The translations under genes and the position numbers were made by a program. This document shows, piece by piece, positions 8,684 to 18,382 of a stretch of DNA of 34,497 nt (its first letter is position 1; each line of letters begins with the position of its first letter). The notes beneath the pieces are model-generated. The model did not search any database. It had not been told where the DNA came from and was given only the letters and a program-made list of their open reading frames with translations. The stretch covers positions 1,029,488 through 1,063,984 of the forward strand of contig BFEA01000142.1 of assembly GCA_003427395.1 (NCBI GenBank), read 5' to 3'. The DNA is from Chara braunii (taxonomy: Eukaryota > Streptophyta > Charophyceae > Charales > Characeae).

Positions 8684-9649
8684 TGAAACGATTTCCACCT
8701 TTACAGTAGCAGGTGCAGACCCCAGGGTTCGGTCCCTAGACCTCGCCCTTACCCGTGTACAGTATCAGTACCCTGTGTGTATTTGAACCCACGAACTGTC
8801 TTGAAGGACGCCTGTCTGCGTGTTGTAGGTAGTGTGGTCATCGGGTCTCGAACAGTAGATCTGTAGGTTATAAGTCTTAGCGGTGGGAGGGGTTGTTGCT
8901 GCTACAGTACCGGAAGGTCAAAGTCGTAGCTGCTACAGTACTGAACGGGCAAGTCCACAGCCTTCCGGAAGGTCCGGAAGTGACCCTTTGTGCAGTCCTA
9001 GGCTAAGGTCTGTAGGCAAGTGGGCAAGTGGTTACTCCAACCACGCCTAGTCAGCGGTACCCAGTCCCAGTCGCACCTTCTCCAGTCAGCAAGTACCATG
9101 TGGGACTGTGTGCACCCTGGGCCCGGAGGAAAGGCGCAGACCAGCGACCCTCCGAAGTATAAATCAAGAGGCAGCATCCAGTCATTCATTCATTCTGCCT
9201 GTGAGTCGTGTGGAAGCGCTGCCTGAGCGTCTTGTGCAAGGAGGTCTGCAGGTGCCCAAAGGAGAAGTAGGCTGTGAGGGAGACGAAGCGGCCATAGCCG
9301 CTAGTAGCTAGGAAGTAGAAGGCGGCCATAGCTGCCACAGGTTAGAGATAGGTTGTAGCGTGTATATGTGAGTGTGTTGTGTGAAGTGTGTGAGTGTGTT
9401 GTGTGAAGTGTGTGAGTGTGTGTGGGACATCCAGGGAGATTCAGAGTAGCGTGCGTGTGAACAGTTGCTGGGGATACAGTACTGGCTGAGGAGTTTTGAG
9501 GCGCACAGGCGCCATAGCCATCAGAAGCAAGTTTGAATCTGAACTGTGTTCTTGGCCTTGATATCTCTGAGATTTGTGTGGCCGCCTGGCGCCAGTGTGA
9601 TTGCCATCTGTTTTTATGCATGCTAAGGAAGAAGACGAGTCTGGTTGCA
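8684..9649 (+). mobile_element. 3' LTR of chromovirus B
   Basis: The sequence runs from TGAAACGATTTCCACC to GAGTCTGGTTGCA, so it has TG...CA ends. It aligns along its length with the reverse complement of the two LTRs of element A, for example CCGCCTGGCGCCAG near the 3' end. At 966 bp it is longer than the A LTRs (877 and 898 bp). Bases 9368-9425 are a GTGTGTTGTGTGAA-type tandem repeat that adds length. The next bases after the LTR belong to the LINE ORF2 fragment. Confidence 0.8.
9158..9164 (+). promoter_or_regulatory. LTR TATA box (element B)
   Basis: TATAAAT followed by CAAGAGGCAGC is conserved in all three LTRs of this family, while surrounding bases differ. It is the likely Pol II core promoter of the LTR. 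Confidence 0.6.
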
Positions 9650-11712
9650 TTGGTATGCTACCAGCCATTGCGTGCTTCTCACCCGCCTGTTGCAGATTGC
9701 CAAGATCCCGCCCCAAGGTATACGGGTCAAGCTGCCCGGGGATCCCAGCAATCACCTCTCCCATTGCTGGGCTAGTGTCTTCCGTGTGTTTGCAGCTCTG
9801 TGTCTCAGTCTGTAGCCCAGCCTTGTTGTGTAGTCCAATATGTGCTGACCCAGCGCTCTATCCTGTCCGTCTTGGTCGGGAGCTTCCAAGCCCATTGTTG
9901 GCTCGAAAACCCTGTATTCTTCGTCCTTCGCTACTTGAATTTTGCAGAGACGGGTGAGCTTTACTGATGCCTGGGTTTGGCTGGTTTTGCTGACGCCGCT
10001 GGTTGTCTGACCCACTTCCTGTATGCTGCGCAGTCCCATCAGACCCCACTTCTCTCAGGGTCCCACCCTTTTGATAAAGGACAGGGCCATGGAGGGTGGG
10101 AGTTCCTAGTCCCAAGTTTCCCACTCCGCCACTGCCCAGTCTGGCTCCCTTGCTAGAACTGTCGCCCATGCGGGTGGTATCGATAGGAAGAAGTCGTTCA
10201 GGTCTGCTGCAGGTTGTGGCACCCCTTCAGCAGCCCACGCAGCTCCATGTGGCTCTTCCACCGCTTCTGGTCTTCGTGCCAGATGTGTTTAAGCTGCCAT
10301 ACACCTCTCTTGACCCATGTTGCCCATCTGCTGTCCCGAACCGTCAGTGTCCAGGGCTTTTAGGCCGTGTCCAGTATCCACTTGTTGCAGAAGAGGGGTT
10401 GCCTGAGCATCTCTACCCTGGATGTAGGGGGCCTGACTGTGGCCGGGAAGATCTCCCGCCATGTCTGCAGCAGATGCATCCAATAGTTGCTGTTCCCCGA
10501 TCGTCGCTGACTATGATGCTGCCCTTGGTCTGCTGCTGCTTCCCTTCTTCCTGCCCACGATTTGGACATAATCCAGAAGAGGCCCCGCATGTTGCTGGGA
10601 GAGCGGATTGCCGGCAGTTGCCTAATTCTGTATAAGACCAGTGTAGACCCGGGCAGGTTGCAGTGGGTGAGAAGCTTGTGAACCCATTTGGTTTGCAGGG
10701 CTTTCGTCTGAATCTCTGGGTCGAGGATTCCCAACCCGCCCCTCTCCTTGGGATGGATCACGCGGCTCCATGCGACTTTGGAGGAGGTGTAGATATGATA
10801 CCACACATCTAGCTTGGCGATCATTTTAGCCAGGATCTCTGGTGCCATTGCTTGGTCTGGGCCTCCAAAAACCGCAGCAGGATTTGCCGTTCCTGCCACT
10901 CGAAACCCTCTGGTGTAATTGCTCGCGGGGGCTCCGCCGGATTGGCCAACCACCACCCCGTTGTATTGTGCCAGTTACTCTTGATCTCAGAGGCCAGCTG
11001 AAATGCCTGCATTATCAAGGCTTGGAAGGAGGCGTCCAAGGCACTAATGAGAGTTGTGAGGTCATCCATAAAGAGAAGGTCGACCAGCAGTGTCACTCCG
11101 TGCCCCTTCAGGGAAGGCTTGGCCACCAGCCTTTCTATTGAGGGGTCCTTACGCAGGAAGGAGGCAATGGCTTCTGTGGTGAATAGGAAGAGTGGTGCTG
11201 CCAGTGGGTCCCCTTGATGGATCGACCTCGACATCTTGTATGGGGCCAAAAGGAGACCGTTCATCTTTTGGGTGAGTTGCATTCTTAGCTCAGCTGGATA
11301 CCTGTCCATGTGCATGGCTGTACAGGACTCTCACCCAACGTCGAAAGCTGGGTCCCACTCCCATGTGTTCCATGCATTGCTGTTGGACATTCCAGTTGAC
11401 TTTGTCGTACGCCTTTTCGAAGTTGAAGAAGAGGATAGCAGCGTTGAGTCTCTTGTCTCTTATGTATCTGACTGCCTCTGTCAGCGTCATGGCATTGTCC
11501 AGTATGAGCCTCCCGGGGATGAAGCCTGTCTGATCGACGTGAAAGCACCGTTTCGTGATGGTGCTGAGCCTATTGGCCAACAGCTTCGCGAGTATGTTAT
11601 AGACCACGGTAAGTAACGTGATTGGTCTGTAGTTCTTGATGTCTGCCGGATCCCCCTTTTTGTACAACAGCGTGACCACCCCAGTGCTTATGTATTTTCC
11701 CAGGCCCTCCCC
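9650..11712 (-). pseudogene. LINE ORF2, reverse transcriptase 3' part
   Basis: On the minus strand the region opens at about 11712 with LGKYISTGVVTLLYKKGD and NYRPITLL, then FNFEKAYDKVNW, RSIHQGDPLAAPLF, LLFMDDLTTLISAL and a KSNWHNTTGWWL segment. These are the motifs of an L1-type reverse transcriptase in order. A later part (WSRVIHPKERGGLGILD) is the zf-RVT-like C-terminal region, continuing to about 9752. The first catalytic Asp is replaced by Asn (FNFEKAYD), and the FADD box reads FMDD with both Asp kept. Frameshifts occur near 11300 and 10950. The endonuclease half is missing, as usual in 5'-truncated LINE insertions. The 3' end is cut by the LTR of element B. Confidence 0.85.
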
Positions 11713-11715
11713 CCC

Positions 11716-11946
11716 TTCCTTTCTTATCCCTTTTACTCAAGTTTTTTAGCGCATTTCTCCATATTCTAAACTCAAGTACAACAAAGGTTTGTACTTGTGT
11801 TAGTGATCAAGTCAAACAGTCTACAATAACCTCTTTTTTTCCCCTCCTCTTCCTTTTTCTTCTTTCCTATATAAAAGGGCATGGCCTTGAGATATCATCA
11901 TTATGCTGACCAGCCCCAGGTAATTCAGAATGATTTTACTCACAAC
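11716..11946 (+). other. Non-coding stretch with a TATA-like element
   Basis: No gene is visible. CT-rich sequence precedes TATATAAAAGG at 11868-11878, which looks like a strong Pol II TATA box. No coding sequence follows, so it could be the promoter of a lost element. Confidence 0.35.
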
Positions 11947-12389
11947 TGGTTAACGGGGACCCCCACTTTTCAGCTTTTGGGTTAATGGGTCCAGAACTGA
12001 AACTAGGGTTTGGGGGTCAAATTTTATGGTTTTTTTTTTTATTCTTCTTTTGTTTTCCTTTTTTAAGGCTGTTTTTGTTTTGGTTCAAGGTTGTTGTGTG
12101 CCAAATTTGGTGTCTTTTTGGAGCACTGGAAATTCCTCAGCTGACATTGCTGAAATTTCTAAAAAATTCTGAAATTGGAATGTTGGCAAAATTTGCATGC
12201 AAGTGTACTTCTGCCTTGCAGTTTTTAAGGTTTTTGTGTTTTTTTTCCTGCAGTTGTGTTTTTGTGTTGGCAAAATTTGCATGCAAGTGTCCACTCTATG
12301 AATTTATGGCAAGTTCGGTTAAAATGGCCTTTGGGTTTTGCTATAAATGGCGTGGCAAGTTGTCTTAAAATTTAGGTCTCCGTTAACCA
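11947..12389. mobile_element. MITE-like repeat, copy 1
   Basis: A 443-bp segment starts TGGTTAACGGGGACCCCCA and ends CTCCGTTAACCA, so it has a 10-bp terminal inverted repeat (TGGTTAACGG). It aligns with 15182-15562 in the same orientation. There is no coding capacity; the interior is T-rich with repeated GGCAAAATTTGCATGCAAGT. I see no clear target-site duplication. Confidence 0.6.
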
Positions 12390-12403
12390 TCTCTGAAAAA
12401 CAT

Positions 12404-12468
12404 ACATCCTCCACAAAGAAGTCAAAATCGGCACACTTAAGAGCCAACATTGCGAGATGCTTTGATCG
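12404..12468. repeat. 65-bp repeat flanking MITE copy 1
   Basis: Starts ACATCCTCCACAAAGAAGT and matches 15706-15770 at 59 of 65 positions. On the minus strand both can be read as a peptide containing ADF(D/H)FFVEDV, so it may be the remnant of a coding sequence. Confidence 0.7.
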
Positions 12469-15180
12469 GGTGATCAAGAGGTCGAAGGGTTAGGAGTGTC
12501 CCTAGTAATAGTGGTTCGTTTTTACCGCACGATCGCAGGATCAAGCGGCCAAAAAGCACTGTGTGGGGAACCCAAACAGGCTTGGAAAGGCCTAGAGGCT
12601 AGAAGCTAAGCTGGCTGGTGTCACAAGCTGAATCAGGCCAAAATCTGGTTCAGATTCGCTTGGTTCTAGCAGGTGGCCATTTGGAAAGGCCTGAAAGGCC
12701 TAGAGGCTCCAGGGAGGTTCTAGAGCTGGCGCAAAGAATTTAAGCCATCGATTCGGTGTATCAAGGGTTCAAAATTTTTGTGTGTAGGGCACTGTAGGCT
12801 GAAATGGGTCTCCAAGGGAAGGCCTACTGGCCTATGAATCTGGCCAGATTAAAATGCCAGATTCATGGTTAGCAGGGCCTGTGCACAGGCCAGATTCATC
12901 CGGTCCGATTGGATGGGTGGCCTGGTAAGGCTTGGGGGCTGAGAAACCTCTAGAGGCAAGGTGAAAGATCTTGGCCACCCAATTGATTAGATCAACGGCC
13001 TAGAAGAATTTGCCAGGTGTACTGAAGGTTTCTAGAAGCCTCACACCAAACCTTTGTGGCAGGTTGCAAGTTGTCCGATCTTGCAAGGCTAGGCAGGGGC
13101 AATTACTAAGGTGACTGGCTTGGCATTGGAAGACCACCCTGCCACATGTAAGTACAAGTGGCTGCCACTATGGCAACCATGTGTAAGCAATGTGAGCATG
13201 GCATGCAAGCAGCAAGCAACGGGTGGAGACAGGGGATGATGTAAGCGAGCTGAGCACAGTACTAGGCTGAGTCTACGGAGACTGGCGACATTGAGGGGTT
13301 CCTAGTGGCTGCTAGGGCCTAGTTTTGCATAGCTTCAGTTTGTTAGCCAACACCGGGCCCGGTCACCTCCTTCGTGGGGCGTTGCAACAAGGCTGGGCGA
13401 AGAGGCGAACCTGCGCATGCGCGTGTGTGTGTTGACACGGTGCTTGCCCTCCGTGTGTGCTGTGACGGGAGGCTGCAGCACGGGAGAGCAAAGTACCTTC
13501 ACACTCGCAGGAGGACGCTGGAGGTTCCCATGCGGTGGTCGCCTTGGACCGTTTAGGCCTCGTGCCAGCCTATACGCTGGCCAAGGGTCCGTTTCAGCGT
13601 CGTGGCAAGGTCCAACTGATAACTGTTCGTGGTGGGGAAAGGCTGTCCTAAGACAGACCATACTCCAGCTTAGGCACACGGTTGGGGCTACATCAGCCAA
13701 GGCAGTGCGGTGGCCCTGTGGACCGTTGAGGCCTCGTACTGGCCTTCTGGCCAGACTAGACTCTGCTTCGGCGTCGTTGCAGTGTTGAGCTCAATCTGAC
13801 TCGATTGCCGAGATTGTTGGGGGACGTTCTGCTGGCGGTGCTATCACACCTTGCCTATTAAGTGTGTGAGGTGGCAGAGGTTACACTGATTGGGAGAGCT
13901 TGCACGAAAGGGGAGATGCTATCAGTTTGACCAGTGGGTGAAGGAGTGCGTGGAGTTGTGTGGATGGGTGATTTAGTGGGATAGCTCGGTAAAGTGGCCT
14001 ACAAACTGTTGCATTGCCAACAGGCTGTGCAAATTGGTGATTGTGGATTGAGAATTTCTTGGATTGGATTTTGTTCTACTGTCTTTTGACAGGTCAGTAG
14101 ACTCATCTCCTTCATTCCTCATGCATGTATGGACTGTGGAGTGAATCTTGTCTGCCCTATCTGTTTGATGTTGTTTGTATGCATGTCCATGCAGGTATGC
14201 TTGGTTATGTGAATTTGGCACGAAGCTTATCAGACTCTGTTATGGAGGCTTGTATGCCATGTGTGCGACGAAGTGAATTGTACCACATTGCGATTATGGT
14301 CATGTGGCACGAGAGTCGTGTTGGGAAGGCATCCCTGATTATCGGTTTGACCGGTAGGAGCGCCATGAAGGACGCTGATGGTGCAATGCATTTTGTTTGA
14401 TTATTGGATTATTCCACGTCTTCTTGTCAGGGTGAATAACTTTCGACATGGGTAGGTATCCTGGGAGTGATGGTGAGTAAGAGACTCCAGTATATTCTTC
14501 GAACGTGCGGCATGTGAGGTTTCTTGGGATTGGCCTAGCTCCGGCATGTGAGCGGGAGTGTTGCTTCGGCATGACGCCTTCAGTGTTGTGGGAGAAGGTC
14601 TGCCTGCATCGAAGGTGATCCCCTCTTGCACGTTAGACCGACGACACCATTAGGCATCGCCTCTTAACGGCGGAGAACGGTAGGGGGAGTGCCGTGTGGG
14701 TAGGGAGACTCTCAGCACGACTGATAGATCCCAGCAGGACTGATAGATCCCGTCGCTCATCACACATGGAGATGGTGGTGAACGTGCTGTTTGGAGCTTA
14801 CAGTGCCAAGGTCATTTAGTGCTAATTGTGTCGCATGGAACTTGAGAAGACAAATGTTCAAGGGAGTGCACATCTGTGTGACATCATGAAGTAGAGAAAG
14901 GGGCTAGGAGCGGAAGCAGTTAGACACCCTACTTGACTGTTCCCCTCTAAGGCGCGGGAGATCAGCACCCCATGACCTTGGTTACAAACAGGTTCACAAA
15001 GGCGTTTACCATGGCATATACTACATCGACGAACGAGCAAATTCCCTCAGCCGCAGCAAGTAAAAGCTGCCGCATGTGCATCGGTGGCTCGGTGGGGATA
15101 CACCCCCAAGGGTGGTGACCGCCCCTTGGGTACGCGAAGCTTGCCCCGTTGGCCCTATCCTCTCGTCGTAGGCTCCACAA
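12469..15180. other. Non-coding repeat-derived stretch
   Basis: I see no gene. Words such as AAGGCCTAGAGGCT recur at 12580-12720 and 12930-12960. A two-copy repeat of period 175 lies at 13532-13790. At 14718-14757 a 19-bp unit (GACTGATAGATCCC plus five bases) occurs twice. Open frames here are short, have no recognisable domains and often exist on both strands. Confidence 0.5.
13532..13790 (+). repeat. Degenerate tandem repeat, period about 175 bp
   Basis: GCGGTGGTCGCCTTGGACCG (13532) recurs as GCGGTGGCCCTGTGGACCG (13707), each followed by TTNAGGCCTCGT, a CTGGCC word and TTCNGCGTCGT. Two diverged copies are visible. Confidence 0.55.
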
Positions 15181-15201
15181 GTGGTTAACGGGGACCCCCA
15201 C
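14962..15201 (-). CDS. Unknown 79-codon ORF next to MITE copy 2
   Basis: The frame has a hydrophobic C-terminal half (ICSFVDVVYAMVNAFVNLFV) that could form a membrane helix or an amphipathic segment. Its first five codons lie inside the MITE. Across the MITE, at 15806-15624, another minus-strand frame contains FHFFVEDVVMCIGSLFGG, which has a loosely similar character. Possibly the MITE split one ORF. I do not recognise the family and do not propose a function. Confidence 0.25.
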   Translation of the reverse strand: MGVPVNHLWSLRREDRANGASFAYPRGGHHPWGCIPTEPPMHMRQLLLAAAEGICSFVDVVYAMVNAFVNLFVTKVMGC

Positions 15202-15562
15202 TTTCAGCTCCTGACTAATGGGTCCAAAACTGAAATTAGGGTTTGGGTGTCAACTTTTATGTTTTTATGTTTTGTTTTTTTTTGCCTGTTTTTGTTTTGT
15301 GTGCCAAATTTGGTATGATTTGGGCCATTGGAATTTTTTCTGATGAGATTACTGAAATTGGAATGTTGTCGAAATTTCATGACAGTGCACTTTTGCCGTG
15401 CTGTTTTATAGTTTTTTTTAGTTGTTTTTGCAATGTTCTTTTCCCGTAAGTAGTTACTATGATCTCCACTATGAATTGGTGGCAAGTTTGGTTAAAATGA
15501 CCCTTGTGTTTTGATATAAATGGCGTAAGAAGTTGTCTGAAAATTAAGGCCTCCGTTAACCA
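15182..15562. mobile_element. MITE-like repeat, copy 2
   Basis: A 381-bp segment with the same ends as copy 1 (TGGTTAACGGGGAC ... CTCCGTTAACCA); here the inverted repeat extends by one base to GTGGTTAACGG. It is shorter than copy 1 because of internal indels in the T-rich part. Confidence 0.6.
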
Positions 15563-15705
15563 CCTCTCGTAGCAGGGCCAGGCGGGGTGTAAGCTGGCAC
15601 ACCCGGTCGGAGTGGCTAACTGTTTAAGTGCACTCTGGATATTCACACTCCTGTGTCACACTACCAGGAGGGCTACCTCCGAAGAGGGAGCCGATGCACA
15701 TGACA

Positions 15706-15770
15706 ACATCCTCCACAAAGAAGTGAAAATCGGCACGCTTAACAGCCGGCATTGCGAAATGCTTTGATCG
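15706..15770. repeat. 65-bp repeat flanking MITE copy 2
   Basis: Counterpart of 12404-12468. It lies about 140 bp beyond the MITE end here but 15 bp beyond it in copy 1, so the two loci share more than the MITE. Confidence 0.7.
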
Positions 15771-16310
15771 AATCCACACTTTGTGCCTCGTGGAAAAGCT
15801 AGACACATATCCTGTGATGAGGAATCAGATTAAGGCCAGGTTGAAAGCAGGACGGTTCCCAGCACGTGTTGCTCCCCACGAATAGATTGGAGCTTGTTTC
15901 AGGGGGGGGGGAAAAAGGCATTATGACTGGTTTCGCCAACCGCCCAATAACTATATATAACTCACAATCTCATACAACTGTGGCGAGCTTCAAGTTATAT
16001 CCCCGTTAGTGGCTGAGTACAAAGGCGCGAGATTCATTGTATTGTATTTAAGGCCAGAATAGCTGCTTAGTTTCGGTTTCACTGGTTTCATTTAGATTTA
16101 ATCGAAGACATGTGGGTGCCCGAAGGGTGGGCCGGGTCCCCGACAGGAAAAGAACAGTACATTGATTGATAATCCAAATTGCCATGTCATCAACCGGAAC
16201 CATTCAGCCTCTGCCCTCAACAACCCCCCCCAATCTCTGTCCTCAATTGATTCCTTAACCATCTTTATGTACTGATGCATTACCCATCATCGTTAAGGCC
16301 ACAAAGTCCA
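15771..16310. other. Non-coding stretch
   Basis: No gene seen. It includes a G9 run near 15903, a TATATA word at 15953 and no long open frame on either strand. Confidence 0.5.
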
Positions 16311-16700
16311 TTACCATTCGAGAAACCTAGTCAGTGTCATCAACCAGGAAGCCCTGTCTGTGTCATCAACTAGAGTCTCCCATCCGACCGTCTTCACCCG
16401 AATAGAACACCCAGTCCTTGTCGCTGTTTGTAGACTGAAAGCTGCACCAAATACAACTATAATGACCATGCCCTCTATTCGGGTGAAGACAGTAGTCTCC
16501 GTCATCAACCAGAATCTGCCCGGCCTCTGTCATCAACTATCTCTAACCGGAATTGCCCAAATCTCTGTCATCAACCAGAAACCCGTGTCTATGTCCCCAA
16601 CTGGTCCCCCCATCCAGTCTCTGTCATCAACCAGAAGGCCCCCTGCCTCGATCATCAGCTATACTCCCCGTCTTCCTGTCATCAACTGTGTTCATTCATC
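16311..16700 (+). repeat. Degenerate GTCATCAACCAG minisatellite
   Basis: CTGTCATCAACCAGAA or close variants recur about nine times with irregular spacing of roughly 30 to 60 bases, between CCCC-rich linkers. The open frames seen here follow from the repeat and are not gene evidence. Confidence 0.7.
16390..16490. repeat. 16-bp perfect inverted repeat with 69-bp loop
   Basis: GTCTTCACCCGAATAG (16390-16405) is the exact reverse complement of 16475-16490. The 101-bp unit sits inside the minisatellite and interrupts its rhythm, which suggests a tiny foldback insertion. Confidence 0.7.
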
Positions 16701-17289
16701 TCAAAATAACTGATCACCCCACCCTGGAATGGGACAGCCTATCCCTCTATCCCAGCCCCCCCCCCCCCCCCCCGCAGAACAGAAACCCTCCTAGCCAAGT
16801 CCACACTCCCCAGGCGCTGGTGAGCTCTCTTGACAGTAATTCCTACCATATGCATGTGTTGCACTCGTTTCCTGATTAGATTCCAAGGAAGTTCTTAAAA
16901 AATGTTACGAGGACAATGTCTTTTGGATTGTACGTCACACAACCCACTCCACCCCCTCAACTATTTTTCATGAATGTCACACCGCACTCAGTGCCCCCTT
17001 GTCTTTCGGTACTAGCATCCCACCCCAGCCCCAGGGTATGGCATAGAGACTGCTTTAGAGTTCAAACCGGGTTTACCTGTGAAGTTTCCTTCTCTTGGTT
17101 TGTCTCCACAGGTGCGCCCCCCATTGCTCTCCCAAGGAAAGACAAAGGATCCTCTGCAATCAGCTTCACAAAGTTAACCATCCGTTCGATTGGCTGCAAT
17201 ACAGATGTCACAAATTTCATTGCCACATCCGTTTTGTTAGTAATCATTAATGCAAACAAAAGCACAAAGTTAGTTATTATGAACTTGCT
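16701..17289. other. Non-coding stretch with an 18-base C tract
   Basis: Poly(C) at 16756-16773. No recognisable gene; the open frame at 16916-17353 is overrun by the U6 copy at its end and has no domain I know. Confidence 0.5.
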
Positions 17290-17324
17290 AACTATACTGG
17301 GCAGGCATTCTTCGGGACATCCGT

Positions 17325-17356
<32 letters not shown>

Positions 17357-17432
17357 GGCCCCTGCGCAAGGATGACACACATAACTCGAGAAATGGTCCA
17401 AAAAAAAAAAAAAAAACTATACTGGGCAGGCA
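17290..17432 (+). mobile_element. U6 retrocopy insertion with 18-bp target-site duplication
   Basis: AACTATACTGGGCAGGCA occurs at 17290-17307 and again, identical, at 17415-17432, flanking the U6 sequence and its poly(A). The overlap of poly(A) with the first two A's of the duplication makes the length 16 to 18. This is the signature of LINE-type target-primed reverse transcription. Confidence 0.92.
17308..17399 (+). pseudogene. U6 snRNA retropseudogene (copy 2)
   Basis: Almost full-length U6: TTCGGGACATCCGTTAAAAT, then the intact ACAGAGA box, the AGC triad in TTAGCATGG, CCCCTGCGCAAGGATGACAC, and AGAAATGGTCC at the end. The first few bases (GTC) are replaced. A run of 17 A's (17400-17416) follows where a Pol III U tract would stand. 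No upstream sequence element or TATA box is seen at the distances normal for plant U6 genes. With intact catalytic-core motifs it is younger than copy 1, but it is a processed pseudogene and not an expressed gene. Confidence 0.92.
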
Positions 17433-17952
17433 CCTGGCCAAGCATGACAGGAGCAGGCAGGCAGGGAAGACCTGCCCCCCCAAAAAAATCAGGCCAGGAT
17501 TGCACATGACCTGAGCAGTCAGAATCCAGCCTCACATTCCAATTTGCTGATGGGTCACCCGGCAGGATTTGTGGGATATAAACAGGGTTTAAACTCTGAA
17601 GGGGATTGAAGGGGTACATCCTAAATCTTGTTCGAAACAACTACTGCCTCAGGGGGGGTTGAGTCTCAAATAAGCAAAAAAAACAGCAGTTTTGTCACGG
17701 AGGCAGTTTGGAATGCACAAAAACGTTGAAAAAAGTTCAAAAAACCAAAAATAGCGGTATTTTTTTTTTTGCTGTTTTGAACATGGCCCTCTGCATATGA
17801 CAGCCCGCCCTTGCCTTTACCACAAAAGTGCTTGATACAATCTACAGCGCCTGTTTTATTGCCTTCTCAAAGTCATTGCATGACTGACATGCAGGTGTGT
17901 GTGTTTTTTTGCCTGTTCGGAACTCAAACTTGATGCGGCCGAAGTTGGTTCA
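17433..17952. other. Non-coding stretch
   Basis: No gene seen. Short A and T runs at 17676-17770. Confidence 0.5.
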
Positions 17953-18160
17953 TCTTTTTTTCTCTTTTCTTTATTTTTTCACAAAACAGGCCCTTATGGG
18001 CCTGGCTTCATATCCATTCTGGGGAGTGTCTGTCCGGTTCCTTTTTCACCGGCAAGTCATGAATTTACAGAACAACTCACTCACGCTTCCTCCCGTCTGG
18101 CCGAAGGACCACTGATCAGAATTGATTGCCCTTGATAGGGGGATTGACTGTCAGCTTGCC
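17953..18160 (-). mobile_element. Retroelement 3' end with stem-loop and A-rich tail
   Basis: On the minus strand a 142-base unit (18160-18019, from GGCAAGCTGACAGTCAATCC) leads into a perfect 7-bp hairpin at 18004-17987 (CAGGCCC-ATAA-GGGCCTG) and an A-rich tract (17980-17953). The hairpin context matches 2071-2093 at 21 of 23 positions. The unit recurs at 18239-18382. It is either a LINE 3' UTR or a SINE. Confidence 0.5.
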
Positions 18161-18190
18161 ATTTATGTAACCCCTCCTTCCCAAATCCCA

Positions 18191-18382
18191 CTATTTTTTT
18201 TTTCATTTCAACTTCTTTTTTTTTTTCTTTTTTTTTTCCTGAGGAGCGACAGTCCAGTTCATATTCCACCGGCAAGTCAGATATACAACGAAGACACCCT
18301 CACGCTTCCTTCTGTTTGGCTGAAGGACCCCTGAGCAGCATTGATCAATACAGATGCCTGGAGGATTGACTGTCAGCTTGCC
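18191..18382 (-). mobile_element. Second copy of the 142-base unit with its own A-rich tail
   Basis: The unit at 18382-18239 aligns with 18160-18019 (both start GGCAAGCTGACAGTCAATCC on the minus strand and share GAAGCGTGAG and ACTTGCCGGTG). It passes straight into an A-rich tract (18238-18191) with no hairpin. The two copies are in tandem, same orientation, about 30 bp apart. Confidence 0.5.

Larger units (their letters stand above)
4250..9649 (+). mobile_element. Chromovirus 'B' (Ty3/gypsy), 5'-truncated and RT-deleted
   Basis: The order on the plus strand is gag, zinc knuckle, protease, RNase H, integrase, chromodomain, PPT and 3' LTR. It aligns domain by domain with element A on the opposite strand. 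Compared with A it lacks the 5' LTR, PBS, leader and first codons of gag, and about 1.1 kb containing the reverse transcriptase. Stops and frameshifts break all ORFs. Its 5' boundary is a junction with the element C integrase and not an LTR. It could move only if supplied in trans, and with no 5' LTR even that is unlikely. Confidence 0.85.

Noticed and set aside
9361-9425. CRISPR-like or satellite array
   Set aside because: Only a short GT-rich tandem repeat within an LTR; no spacer-repeat structure anywhere in the window.
11947-15562. LTR pair of a 3.6-kb element
   Set aside because: No PBS after the left copy, no purine tract before the right copy, and a 10-bp inverted terminal repeat fits a MITE better. 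Kept only as an alternative.
16311-16879. Ser/Pro/Thr-rich ORFs
   Set aside because: They arise from the GTCATCAAC minisatellite and the C tract.
17308-17399. Active U6 gene
   Set aside because: Poly(A) tail, target-site duplication, altered 5' end, and no upstream promoter element or T terminator.
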